Positions 1 to 14,250 of a DNA stretch of 64,000 bases are shown here, piece by piece. Location of the stretch: positions 186,001 to 250,000 of the forward strand of contig JAVHZZ010000068.1 of assembly GCA_036250195.1 (NCBI GenBank), written 5' to 3'. Made by a program: the position numbers and the translations under genes. Under the pieces are notes generated by a model that saw nothing but the letters and a program-made list of their open reading frames with translations, was not told where the DNA came from and searched no databases. Positions within the stretch are counted from its first letter, which is position 1. Each line of letters opens with the position of its first letter. This DNA is from Mixophyes australis (taxonomy: Eukaryota > Chordata > Amphibia > Anura > Limnodynastidae).

Positions 1-882
1 ATGATTCATGATTCATGATTCATTATTCGATTCATGATTCATTATTCATGATTCAATTCATGAATTATGAATCATGATTCATGATTCAATTAATGATTCA
101 TGTTTCGATTCATGATTCTTGATTCATGATTCATGATTCAATTCATGATTCATGATTCGATTCATGATTCATGATTGATTCATGATTCATGATTCATGAT
201 TCATGATTCATGATTCATGATTCGATTCATGATTCATGATTCATGATTCATGATTCATGATTCAATTCATGATTCAATTCATGATTCATGATTCATGATT
301 CAATTCATGATTCATGATTCATGATTCAATTTATGATTCATGATTCATGATTCAATTCATGATTCATAATTCATGATTCATGATTCAATTCATGATTCAT
401 GATTCGATTCATGATTCATGATTCATGATTCAATTCATGATTCATGATTCATGATTCAATTCATGATTCATGAATCATGATTCAATTCATGATTCATGAT
501 TCGATTCATGATTCATGATTCGATTCATGATTCATGATTCATGATTCATGTTTCAATTCATGATTCATGATTCATAATACAATTCATGATTCATGATTCA
601 ATTCATGATTCATGATTCATAATACAATTCATGATTCATGATTCAATTCATGATTCATGATTCGATTCATGATTCATGATTCAATTCATGATTCATGATT
701 CATGATTCAATTCATGATTCATGATTCAATTCATGATTCATGATTCAATTCATAATTCAATACATGATTCATGATTCATGATTCATGATTTATGATTCAT
801 GATTCATGATTCAATTCATGATTCAAGATTCATGATTCAATTCATAATTCAATTCATGATTCAATTCATGATTCATGATTCA

Positions 883-1029
883 TAATTAAATACATGATTC
901 AATACATGATTCATAATTCAATTCATGATTCGATTCCTGATTCAATTCATGATTCATGATTCGATTTATGATTCATGATTGAATTCATGATTCGATTCCT
1001 GATTCAAATCATGATTCATGATTGAATTC
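883..1029 (+). repeat. C-block 1 (147 bp, type 1)
   Basis: Variant-rich satellite core running from TAATTAAATACATG to GATTGAATTC. It contains two GATTCGATTCC sites about 60 bp apart and the sequence CAAATCATG. It is followed 398 bp after its start by TTAGTTCTTA (1281), which marks the right end of a longer degenerate segment. Function unknown; used here as a landmark. Confidence 0.85.
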
Positions 1030-3790
1030 ATGATTCATGATTCATGATTCATGATTCAACTCATGATTCAATTCATGATTCATGATTCGATTCATAATTC
1101 ATGATTCATGATTCAATTCATGAATCATAATTCATGATTCATGATTCATGATTTATGATTCGATTCATGATTTATGATTTAATTCATGATTCATGATTCA
1201 TGATTCATGATTCAATTTATGATTCATGATTCAACTCATGATTGAATTCATGATTCATGATTCGATTCATGATTCATGATTTAGTTCTTAATTCATTATT
1301 CATGATTCATGATTCGATTCATGATTCATGATTCATGAATCAATTCATGATTCATGATTCAAGATTCATGATTCAATTCATGATTCATGATTCGATTCAT
1401 GATTCATGATTCGATTCATGATTCATGATTCAATTCATGATTCATGATTCATGATTCATGATTCAATTCATGATTCATGATTAAATTCATGATTCATGAT
1501 TCATTATTCAATTCATGATTCAATTCATGATTAATGATTCAATTCATGATTCGATTCATGATTCAATTCATGATTCTTGATTCGATTTATGATTCATGAT
1601 TCATGATTCAATTCATGATTCATGATTCAATTCATGATTCAATTCATGATTCAATTCATGTTTCATGATTCGATTCATGATTCATGATTCAATTCATGAT
1701 TCAATTCATGATTCATGATTCGATTCATAATTCATGATTCAATTCATGATTCATGATTCATGATTCAATTCATGATTCATGATCCGATTCATGATTCATG
1801 ATTCAATTCATTATTCAATTCTAAATTCATGATTCAATTCATGATTCATGATTCGATTCATGATTCATGATTCATGATTCATGATTCAATTCATGATTCA
1901 TGATTCATGATTCATGATTCAATTCATGATTCTTATTTCGATTCTTGATTCTTGATTCATGATTCATGATTCAATTCATGATTCATGATTCATTATTCGA
2001 TTCATGATTCATGATTCATGATTCAATTCATGATTCATGATTCATGATTCATGATTCAATTCATGATTCATGTTTCGATTCATGATTCTTGATTCATGAT
2101 TCATGATTCAATTCATGATTCATGATTCATGATTCATGATTCGATTCATGATTCATGATTCATGATTCATGATTCAATTCATGATTCATGATTCATGATT
2201 CGATTCATGAATCATGATTCGATTCATGATTCATGATTCATGATTCATGATTCAATTCATGATTCATGATGATTCGATTCATGATTCATGATTCATGATT
2301 CAATTCATGATTCATGATTCAATTCATGATTCATGATTCATGATTCAATTCATGATTCATAATTCATGATTCATGATTCAATTCATTATTCAATTCATGA
2401 TTAATGATTCAATTCATGATTCGATTCATGATTCGATTCATGATTCATGATTCGATTTATGATTCATGATTCATGATTCAATTCTTGATTCATGATTCAA
2501 TTCATGATTCAATTCATGATTCAATTCATGTTTCATGATTCATGATTCGATTCATGATTCATGATTCAATTCATGATTCATGATTTATGATTCAATTTAT
2601 GATTCATGATTCATGATTCATGATTCAATTCATGATTCATGATTCGATTCATGATTCATGATTCAAATTATTATTTAATTCATGATTCATGATTAAATTC
2701 ATGATTCATGATTCGATTCATGATTCATGATTCATGATTCAATTCATGATTCATGATTCATGATTCAATTCATGATTCATGTTTCGATTCATGATTCTTG
2801 ATTCATGATTCGTGATTCAATTCATGATTCATGATTCATTATTCGATTCATGATTCATGATTCATGATTCAATTCATGATTCATGTTTCGATTCATGATT
2901 CTTGATTCATGATTCAATTCATGATTAATGATTCATGATTCATGATTCAATTCATGATTCATGATTCATGATTCATTATTCGATTCATGATTCATTATTC
3001 ATGATTCAATTCATGAATTATGATTCATGATTCATGATTCAATTAATGATTCATGTTTCGATTCATGATTCTTGATTCATGATTCATGATTCAATTCATG
3101 ATTCATGATTCGATTCATGATTCATGATTGATTCATGATTCATGATTCATGATTCATGATTCATGATTCGATTCATGATTCATGATTCATGATTCATGAT
3201 TCATGATTCAATTCATGATTCAATTCATGATTCATGATTCATGATTCAATTCATGATTCATGATTCATGATTCAATTTATGATTCATGATTCATGATTCA
3301 ATTCATGATTCATAATTCATGATTCATGATTCAATTCATGATTCATGATTCGATTCATGATTCATGATTCATGATTCAATTCATGATTCATGATTCATGA
3401 TTCAATTCATGATTCATGAATCATGATTCAATTCATGATTCATGATTCATGATTCATGATTCGATTCATGATTCATGATTCATGATTCATGTTTCAATTC
3501 ATGATTCATGATTCATAATACAATTCATGATTCATGATTCAATTCATGATTCATGATTCATAATACAATTCATGATTCATGATTCAATTCATGATTCATG
3601 ATTCGATTCATGATTCATGATTCAATTCATGATTCATGATTCATGATTCAATTCATGATTCATGATTCAATTCATGATTCATGATTGAATTCATAATTCA
3701 ATTCATGATTCATGATTCATGATTCATGATTTATGATTCATGATTCAATTCATAATTCAATTCATGATTCAATTCATGACTCATGATTCA

Positions 3791-3937
3791 TAATTAAATA
3801 CATGATTCAATACATGATTCATAATTCAATTCATGATTCGATTCCTGATTCAATTCATGATTCATGATTCGATTTATGATTCATGATTGAATTCATGATT
3901 CGATTCCTGATTCAAATCATGATTCATGATTGAATTC
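3791..3937 (+). repeat. C-block 2 (147 bp, type 1)
   Basis: Same boundaries and length as C-block 1, 2908 bp to its right. A change just upstream turns ATGATTCAT into ATGACTCAT (3776-3784), a perfect match to the GCN4/AP-1 palindrome. TTAGTTCTTA follows at 4175. Confidence 0.85.
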
Positions 3938-4380
3938 ATGATTCATGATTCATGATTCAACTCATGATTCAATTCATGATTCGATTCATAATTCATGATT
4001 CATGATTCAATTCATGAATCATAATTCATGATTCATGATTCATGATTTATGATTCGATTCATGATTTATGATTTAATTCATGATTCATGATTCATGATTC
4101 ATGATTCAATTTATGATTCATGATTCAACTCATGATTGAATTCATGATTCATGATTCGATTCATGATTCATGATTTAGTTCTTAATTCATTATTCATGAT
4201 TCATGATTCGATTCATGATTCATGATTCATGAATCAATTCATGATTCATGATTCAAGATTCATGATTCAATTCATGATTCATGATTCGATTCATGATTCA
4301 TGATTCGATTCATGATTCATGATTCAATTCATGATTCATGATTCATGATTCAATTCATTATTCAATTCATGATTCATGAT

Positions 4381-7300
4381 TCATGATTCGATTCATGATT
4401 CATGATTCAATTCATGATTCATGATTTATGATTCAATTTATGATTCATGATAAATGATTCATGATTCAATTCATGATTCATGATTCGATTCATGATTCAT
4501 GATTCAATTCATGATTCAATTCATGATTCATGATTCAATTCATGATTCATGATTCAATTCATGATTCATGATTCAATTCATGATTCATGATTCATGATTC
4601 ATTATTCGATTCATGATTCATGATTCATGATTCATGATTCAATTCATGATTCATGATTCATGATTCGATTCATGATTCATGATTCATGATTCATGATTTA
4701 ATTCTTGATTCATGATTAATGATTCAATTCATGATTCATGATTCAATTCATGATTCATGATTCATGATTCAATTCATGATTCATAATTCATGATTCATGA
4801 TTCAATTCATGATTCAATTCATGATTAATGATTCCATTCATGATTAATGATTCAATTCATGATTCGATTCATGATTCAATTCATGATTCATGATTCGATT
4901 TATGATTCATGATTCATGATTCAATTCATGATTCATGATTCAATTCATGATTCAATTCATGATTCAATTCATGTTTCATGATTCGATTCATGATTCATGA
5001 TTCAATTCATGATTCAATTCATGATTCATGATTCATGATTCGATTCATGATTCATGATTCAATTCATGATTCATGATTTATGATTCAATTTATGATTCAT
5101 GATTCATGATTCATGATTCATTTCATGATTCATGATTCGATTCATGATTCATGATTCAATTCATTATTTAATTCATGATTCATGATTCAATTCATGATTC
5201 ATGATTCAATTCATTATTTAATTCATGATTCATGATTCAATTCATGATTCATGATTCATGATTCATGATTCAAATTATGATTCATGTTTCGATTCATGAT
5301 TCTTTATTCATGATTCATGATTCAATTCATGATTCATGATTCATAATTCATTATTCGATTCATGATTCATGATTCATGATTCAATTCATGATTCATGATT
5401 CATGATTCATGATTCAATTCATGATTCATGTTTCGATTCATGATTCATAATTCATGATTCGATTCATGATTCATGAATCATGATTCGATTCATGATTCAT
5501 GATTCATGAATCAATTCATGATTCATGATTCATGATTCAATTCATGATTCATGATTCATGATTCAATTTATGATTCATGATTCATGATTCAATTCATGAT
5601 TCATAATTCATGAATCATGATTCAATTCATGATTCATGATTCGATTCATGATTCATGATTCATGATTCATGATTCGATTCATGATTCATGATTCATGATT
5701 CATGATTCATGATTCAATTCATGATTCATGATTCATGATTCAATTCATGATTCATGATTCAATTCATGATTTATGATTCATGATTCATTATTCGATTCAT
5801 GATTCATGATTCATGATTCATGATTCAATTCATGATTCATGATTCATGATTCGATTCATGATTCATGATTCATGATTCATGATTCAATTCTTGATTCATG
5901 ATTCATGATTCAATTCATGATTCATGATTCAATTCATGATTCATGATTCAATTCATGATTCATAATTCATGATTCATGATTCAATTCATGATTCAATTCA
6001 TGATTAATGATTCAATTCATGATTCGATTCATGATTCAATTCATGATTCATGATACGATTTATGATTCATGATTCATGATTCAATTCATGATTCATGATT
6101 CAATTCATGATTCAATTCATGATTCAATTCATGTTTCATGATTCGATTCATGATTCATGATTAAATTCATGATTCAATTCATGATTCATGATTTGATTCA
6201 TGATTCATGATTCAATTCATGATTCATGATTCATGATTCAATTCATGATTCATGATTCGATTCATGATTCATGATTCAATTCATTATTTAATTCATAATT
6301 CATGATTCAATTCATGATTCATGATTCGATTCATGATTCATGATTCATGATTCATGATTCATGATTCAATTCATGATTCATTATTCATGATTCAATTCAT
6401 GATTCATGTTTCGATTCATGATTCTTGATTCATGATTCATGATTCAATTCATGATTCATGATTCATGATTCATTATTCGATTCATGATTCATGATTCAAT
6501 TCATGATTCATGATTCATGATTCATGATTCAATTCATGATTCATGTTTCGATTCATGATTCTTGATTCATGATTCATGATTCAATTCATGATTCATGATT
6601 TGATTCATGATTCATGATTCATGATTCATGATTCAATTCATGATTCATGATTCGATTCATGATTCATGATTCATGATTCATGATTCAATTCATGATTCAT
6701 GATTCATGATTCGATTCATGATTCATGATTCATGATTCAATTCATGATTCATGATTCAATTCATGATTCATGATTCATGATTCAATTCATGATTCGATTC
6801 ATGATTCAATTCATGATTCATGATTCGATTTATGATTCATGATTCATGATTCAATTCATGATTCATCATTCAATTCATGATTCAATTCATGATTCAATTC
6901 ATGTTTCATGATTCGATTCATGATTCATGATTCAAATTATGATTCAATTCATGATTCATGATTCGATTCATGATTCATGATTCAATTCATGATTCATGAT
7001 TTATGATTCAATTTATGATTCATGATTCATGATTAATGATTCAATTCATGATTCGATTCATGATTCAATTCATGATTCATGATTCGATTTATGATTCATG
7101 ATTCATGATTCAATTCATGATTCATGATTCAATTCATGATTCAATTCATGATTCAATTCATGTTTCATGATTCGATTCATGATTCATGATTCAATTCATG
7201 ATTCAATTCATGATTCATGATTCATGATTCGATTCATGATTCATGATTCAATTCATGATTCATGATTCATGATTCAATTCATGATTCATGATTCGATTCA

Positions 7301-10300
7301 TGATTCATGATTCAATTCATTATTTAATTCATAATTCATGATTCAATTCATGATTCATGATTCATGATTCATGATTCATGATTCAATTCATGATTCATGT
7401 TTCGATTCATGATTCTTGATTCATGATTCATGATTCAATTCATGATTCATGATTCATGATTCATTATTCGATTCATGATTCATGATTCATGATTCAATTC
7501 ATGATTCATGTTTCGATTCATGATTCTTGATTCATGATTCATGATTCAATTCATGATTCATGATTCGATTCATGATTCATGATTCATGATTCATGATTCA
7601 ATTCATGATTCATGATTCATGATTCGATTCATGATTCATGATTCATGATTCAATTCATGATTCATGATTCATGATTCATGATTCAATTCATGATTCATGA
7701 TTCGATTCATGATTCATGATTCATGATTCAATTCATGATTCATGATTCAATTCATGATTCATGAATTATGATTCAATTCATGATTCATAATTCATGATTC
7801 ATGATTCAATTCATTATTCAATTCATGATTCATGATTCAATTCATGATTCGATTCATGATTCAATTCATGATTCATGATTCGATTTATGATTCATGATTC
7901 ATGATTCAATTCATGATTCATCATTCAATTCATGATTCAATTCATGATTCAATTCATGTTTCATGATTCGATTCATGATTCATGATTCAAATCATGATTC
8001 AATTCATGATTCATGATTCATGATTCGATTCATGATTCATGATTCAATTCATAATTCATGATTTATGATTCAATTTATGATTCATGATTCATGATTCATG
8101 ATTCAATTCATGATTCATGATTCGATTCATGATTCATGATTCAAATTATTATTTAATTCATGATTCATGATTCAATTCATGATTCATGATTCGATTCATG
8201 ATTCATAATTCATGATTCAATTCATGATTCATGATTCATGATTCATGATTCAATTCATGATTCATGTTTCGATTCATGATTCTTGATTCATGATTCATGA
8301 TTCAATTCATGATTCATGATTCATGATTCATTATTCGATTCATGATTCATGATTCATGATTCATGATTCATGATTCAATTCATGATTCATGTTTCGATTC
8401 ATGATTCTTGATTCATGATTCATGATTCAATTCATGATTCATGATTCATTATTCGATTCATGATTCATGATTCATGATTCATGATTCAATTCATGATTCA
8501 TGTTTCGATTCATGATTCTTGATTCATGATTCAATTCATGATTTATGATTCATGATTCATGATTCAATTCATGATTCATGATTCATTATTCGATTCATGA
8601 TTCATGATTCATGATTCAATTCATGAATTATGATTCATGATTCATGATTCAATTCATGATTCATGTTTCGATTCATGATTCTTGATTCATGATTCATGAT
8701 TCAATTCATGATTCATGATTCAATTCATGATTCATGATTCGATTCATGATTCATGATTCATGATTCATGATTCATGATTCGATTCATGATTCATGATTCA
8801 TGATTCATGATTCAATTCATGATTCATGATTCATGATTCAATTCATGATTCATGATTCATGATTCAATTTATGATTCATGATTCATGATTCAATTCATGA
8901 TTCATAATTCATGATTCATGATTCAATTCATGATTCATGATTCGATTCATGATTCATGATTCAATTCATGATTCAATTCATGATTCATGATTCAATTCAT
9001 GATTCAATTCATGAATCAATTCATGTTTCATGATTCGATTCATGATTCATGATTCAATTCATGATTCAATTCATGATTCATGATTCATGATTCGATTCAT
9101 GATTCATGATTCAATTCATGATTCATGATTCGATTCATGATTCATGATTCAATTCATTATTTAATTCATGATTCATGATTCAATTCATGATTCATGATTT
9201 ATGATTCAATTTATGATTCATGATTCATGATTCATGATTCAATTCATGATTCATGTTTCGATTCATGATTCTTGATTCATAATTCATGATTCAATTCATG
9301 ATTCATGATTCGATTCATGATTCATGTTTCGATTCATGATTCATGATTCATGATTCGATTCATGATATATGATTCATGATTCATGATTCATGATTCAATT
9401 CATGATTCATGTTTCGATTCATGATTCTTGATTCATGATTCAACTCATGATTCATGATTCGATTCATGATTCATGATTCATGATTCATGATTCAATTCAT
9501 GATTCATGATTCATGATTCGATTCATGATTCATGATTCATGATTCGATTCATGATTCATGATTCATGATTCATGATTCAATTCATGATTCATGATTCATG
9601 ATTTGATTCATGATTCATGATTCAATTCATGATTCATGATTGAATTCAAGATTCATGATTCATGATTCAATTCATGATTCATAATTCATGATTCATGATT
9701 CAATTCATTATTCAATTCATGATTAATGATTCAATTCATGATTCGATTCATGATTCAATTCATGATTCATGATTTGATTTATGATTTATGATTCATGATT
9801 CAATTCATGATTCATCATTCAATTCATGATTCAATTCATGATTCAATTCATGTTTCATGATTCGATTCATGATTCATGATTCAAATCATGATTCAATTCA
9901 TGATTCATGATTCATGATTCGATTCATGATTCATGATTCAATTCATGATTCATGATTTATGATTCAATTTATGATTCATGATTCATGATTCATGATTTAA
10001 TTCATGATTCATGATTTGATTCTTGATTCATGATTTAAATTATTATTTAATTCATGATTCATGATTCAATTCATGATTCATGATTCGATTCATGATTCAT
10101 GATTCATGATTCAATTCATGATTCATGATTCATGATTCAATTCATGATTCATGATTCATGATTCATGATTCAATTCATGATTCATGTTTCGATTCATGAT
10201 TCTTGATTCATGATTCATGATTCAATTCATGATTCATGATTCATGATTCATTATTCGATTCATGATTCATGATTCATGATTCATGATTCAATTCATGATT

Positions 10301-11550
10301 CATGTTTCGATTCATGATTCTTGATTCATGATTCAATTCATGATTTATGATTCATGATTCATGATTCATTATTCGATTCATGATTCATGATTCATGATTC
10401 AATTCATGAATTATGATTCATGATTCATGATTCAATTCATGATTCATGTTTCGATTCATGATTCTTGATTCATAATTCATGATTCAATTCATGATTCATG
10501 ATTCGATTCATGATTCATGTTTCGATTCATGATTCATGATTCATGATTCGATTCATGATTCATGATTTATGATTCATGATTCATGATTCAATTCATGATT
10601 CATGATTCATGATTCAATTCATGATTCATGATTCATGATTCAATTTATGATTCATGATTCATGATTCAATTCATGATTCATAATTCATGATTCATGATTC
10701 AATTCATGATTCATGATTCGATTCATGATTCATGATTCAATTCATGATTCAATTCATGATTCATGATTCAATTCATGATTCATGATTCAATTCATGATTC
10801 AATTCATGATTCAATTCATGTTTCATGATTTGATTCATGATTCATGATTCAATTCATGATTCAATTCATGATTCATGATTCATGATTCGATTCATGATTC
10901 ATGATTCAATTCATGATTCATGATTCATGATTCAATTCATGATTCATGATTCGATTCATGATTCATGATTCAATTCATTATTTAATTCATAATTCATGAT
11001 TCAATTCATGATTCATGATTCGATTCATGATTCATGATTCATGATTCATGATTCATGATTCAATTCATGATTCATGCTTCATGATTCATGATTCATGATT
11101 CAATTCATGATTCATGTTTCGATTCATGATTCTTGATTCATGATTCATGATTCAATTCATGATTCATGATTCATGATTCATTATTCGATTCATGATTCAT
11201 GATTCATGATTCAATTCATGATTCATGATTCATGATTCATGATTCAATTTATGATTCATGTTTCGATTCATGATTCATGATTCATGATTCATGATTCAAT
11301 TCATGATTCATGATTCGATTCATGATTCATGATTCATGATTCATGATTCAATTCATGATTCATGATTCATGATTCGATTCATGATTCATGATTCATGATT
11401 CGATTCATGATTCATGATTCATGATTCATGATTCAATTCATGATTCATGATTCATGAATCTATTCATGATTCATGATTCATGATTCAATTCATGATTCAT
11501 GATTCAATTCATGATTCATGATTCATGATTCAATTCATGATTCATAATTC
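4381..11550 (+). repeat. HOR domain II: B-type satellite without C-blocks
   Basis: These 7 kb lack the TAATTAAATAC core. They are instead dominated by recurring B-type motifs: TTTCGATTCATGATTCTTG, CATTATTCG, CATCATTCAATTC and TTATTTAATTC. Rare single-base variants that identify this copy are ATTCCATTC (4831), CATTTCATG (5119), TGATACGATT (6051), ATGAATTATG (7761), TGAATTCAAG (9641) and TGCTTC (11075). Every one of these has a partner 13.9-14.07 kb to the right, so the whole domain is the left member of a long segmental duplication. No gene or non-satellite DNA was seen. Confidence 0.78.
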
Positions 11551-14250
11551 ATGATTCATGATTCATGATTCAATTCATGATTCATGATTCATGATTCGAT
11601 TCATGATTCATGATTCATGATTCATGATTCAATTCATGATTCATGATTCATGATTCGATTCATGAATCATGATTCGATTCATGATTCATGATTCATGATT
11701 CATGATTCAATTCATGATTCATGATGATTCGATTCATGATTCATGATTCATGATTCAATTCATGATTCATGATTCAATTCATGATTCATGATTCATGATT
11801 CAATTCATGATTCATAATTCATGATTCATGATTCAATTCATTATTCAATTCATGATTAATGATTCAATTCATGATTCGATTCATGATTCGATTCATGATT
11901 CATGATTCGATTTATGATTCATGATTCATGATTCAATTCTTGATTCATGATTCAATTCATGATTCAATTCATGATTCAATTCATGTTTCATGATTCATGA
12001 TTCGATTCATGATTCATGATTCAATTCATGATTCATGATTTATGATTCAATTTATGATTCATGATTCATGATTCATGATTCAATTCATGATTCATGATTC
12101 GATTCATGATTCATGATTCAAATTATTATTTAATTCATGATTCATGATTAAATTCATGATTCATGATTCGATTCATGATTCATGATTCATGATTCAATTC
12201 ATGATTCATGATTCATGATTCAATTCATGATTCATGTTTCGATTCATGATTCTTGATTCATGATTCGTGATTCAATTCATGATTCATGATTCATTATTCG
12301 ATTCATGATTCATGAGTCATGATTCATGATTCAATTCATGATTCATGTTTCGATTCATGATTCTTGATTCATGATTCAATTCATGATTAATGATTCATGA
12401 TTCATGATTTAATTCATGATTCATGATTCATGATTCATTATTCGATTCATGATTCATTATTCATGATTCAATTCATGAATTATGATTCATGATTCATGAT
12501 TCAATTAATGATTCATGTTTCGATTCATGATTCTTGATTCATGATTCATGATTCAATTCATGATTCATGATTCGATTCATGATTCATGATTGATTCATGA
12601 TTCATGATTCATGATTCATGATTCATGATTCATGATTCGATTCATGATTCATGATTCATGATTCATGATTCATGATTCAATTCATGATTCAATTCATGAT
12701 TCATGATTCATGATTCAATTCATGATTCATGATTCATGATTCAATTTATGATTCATGATTCATGATTCAATTCATGATTCATAATTCATGATTCATGATT
12801 CAATTCATGATTCATGATTCGATTCATGATTCATGATTCATGATTCAATTCATGATTCATGATTCATGATTCAATTCATGATTCATGAATCATGATTCAA
12901 TTCATGATTCATGATTCGATTCATGATTCATGATTCGATTCATGATTCATGATTCATGATTCATGTTTCAATTCATGATTCATGATTCATAATACAATTC
13001 ATGATTCATGATTCAATTCATGATTCATGATTCATAATACAATTCATGATTCATGATTCAATTCATGATTCATGATTCGATTCATGATTCATGATTCAAT
13101 TCATGATTCATGATTCATGATTCAATTCATGATTCATGATTCAATTCATGATTCATGATTGAATTCATAATTCAATACATGATTCATGATTCATGATTCA
13201 TGATTTATGATTCATGATTCATGATTCAATTCATGATTCAAGATTCATGATTCAATTCATAATTCAATTCATGATTCAATTCATGATTCATGATTCATAA
13301 TTAAATACATGATTCAATACATGATTCATAATTCAATTCATGATTCGATTCCTGATTCAATTCATGATTCATGATTCGATTTATGATTCATGATTGAATT
13401 CATGATTCGATTCCTGATTCAAATCATGATTCATGATTGAATTCATGATTCATGATTCATGATTCATGATTCAACTCATGATTCAATTCATGATTCATGA
13501 TTCGATTCATAATTCATGATTCATGATTCAATTAATGAATCATAATTCATGATTCATGATTCATGATTTATGATTCGATTCATGATTTATGATTTAATTC
13601 ATGATTCATGATTCATGATTCAATTTATGATTCATGATTCAACTCATGATTGAATTCATGATTCATGATTCGATTCATGATTCATGATTTAGTTCTTAAT
13701 TCATTATTCATGATTCATGATTCGATTCATGATTCATGATTCATGAATCAATTCATGATTCATGATTCAAGATTCATGATTCAATTCATGATTCATGATT
13801 CGATTCATGATTCATGATTCGATTCATGATTCATGATTCAATTCATGATTCATGATTCATGATTCAATTCATTATTCAATTCATGATTCATGATTCATGA
13901 TTCGATTCATGATTCATAATTCAATTCATGATTCATGATTTATGATTCAATTTATGATTCATGATAAATGATTCATGATTCAATTCATGATTCATGATTC
14001 GATTCATGATTTATGATTCAATTCATGATTCAATTCATGATTCATGATTCAATTCATGATTCATGATTCAATTCATGATTCATGATTCAATTCATGATTC
14101 ATGATTCATGATTCATTATTCGATTCATGATTCATGATTCATGATTCATGATTCAATTCATGATTCATGATTCATGATTCAATTCATGATTCATGATTCA
14201 TGATTCAATTTATGATTCATGATTCATGATTCAATTCATGATTCATAATT
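11551..14250 (+). repeat. HOR domain III: displaced copy of about 2.1-4.7 kb
   Basis: Landmarks repeat those of domain I at a nearly constant offset: GATGATTCG 2268 to 11723 (9455), CATTATTCGA 2974 to 12436 (9462), C-block 3791 to 13298 (9507), TTAGTTCTTA 4175 to 13689 (9514) and GATAAATG 4449 to 13963 (9514). The offset changes once, by about 45-50 bp, between 12.4 and 13.3 kb, which implies one small indel between otherwise collinear copies. A GCN4/AP-1-like ATGAGTCAT is at 12312-12320. The exact ends of the copy are estimated. Confidence 0.72.
13298..13444 (+). repeat. C-block 3 (147 bp, type 1)
   Basis: Copy of C-block 2 displaced by 9507 bp, with no length change. Downstream, CAATTAATGAATCATAATTC near 13527 has TTAATG where other copies have TTCATG. 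TTAGTTCTTA follows 391 bp after the start (13689). Confidence 0.85.

Larger units (their letters stand above)
1..4380 (+). repeat. HOR domain I: two C-block units about 2.9 kb apart
   Basis: This domain holds two copies of a long higher-order unit. Matching landmarks are CATTATTCGA at 21 and 2974 (offset 2953), the C-block start at 883 and 3791 (2908), and TTAGTTCTTA at 1281 and 4175 (2894). The slowly changing offset shows small indels, not a strict period. Other copy-specific marks are the shortened heptamer GATTGATTC near 174 and 3127, and the doublet CATAATACAATTC upstream of each C-block. The section between them (about 1.4-2.96 kb) carries the rare variants ATCCGATTC (1783) and GATGATTCG (2268), both found again further right. 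There are no genes here. Confidence 0.8.

Noticed and set aside
61..80. Possible second inversion (GAATTATGAATCATG) near the left edge
   Set aside because: Comparison with the copy at 3014 shows only one T-to-A change, not a reversed segment.
1..400. Telomere or subtelomere repeat
   Set aside because: The unit lacks the G-rich strand of telomeric repeats and continues unchanged for 63 kb.
883..1029. C-block as a nucleosome-length functional monomer
   Set aside because: The 147-bp figure depends on end points I chose for alignment, so the agreement with nucleosome length is not evidence.
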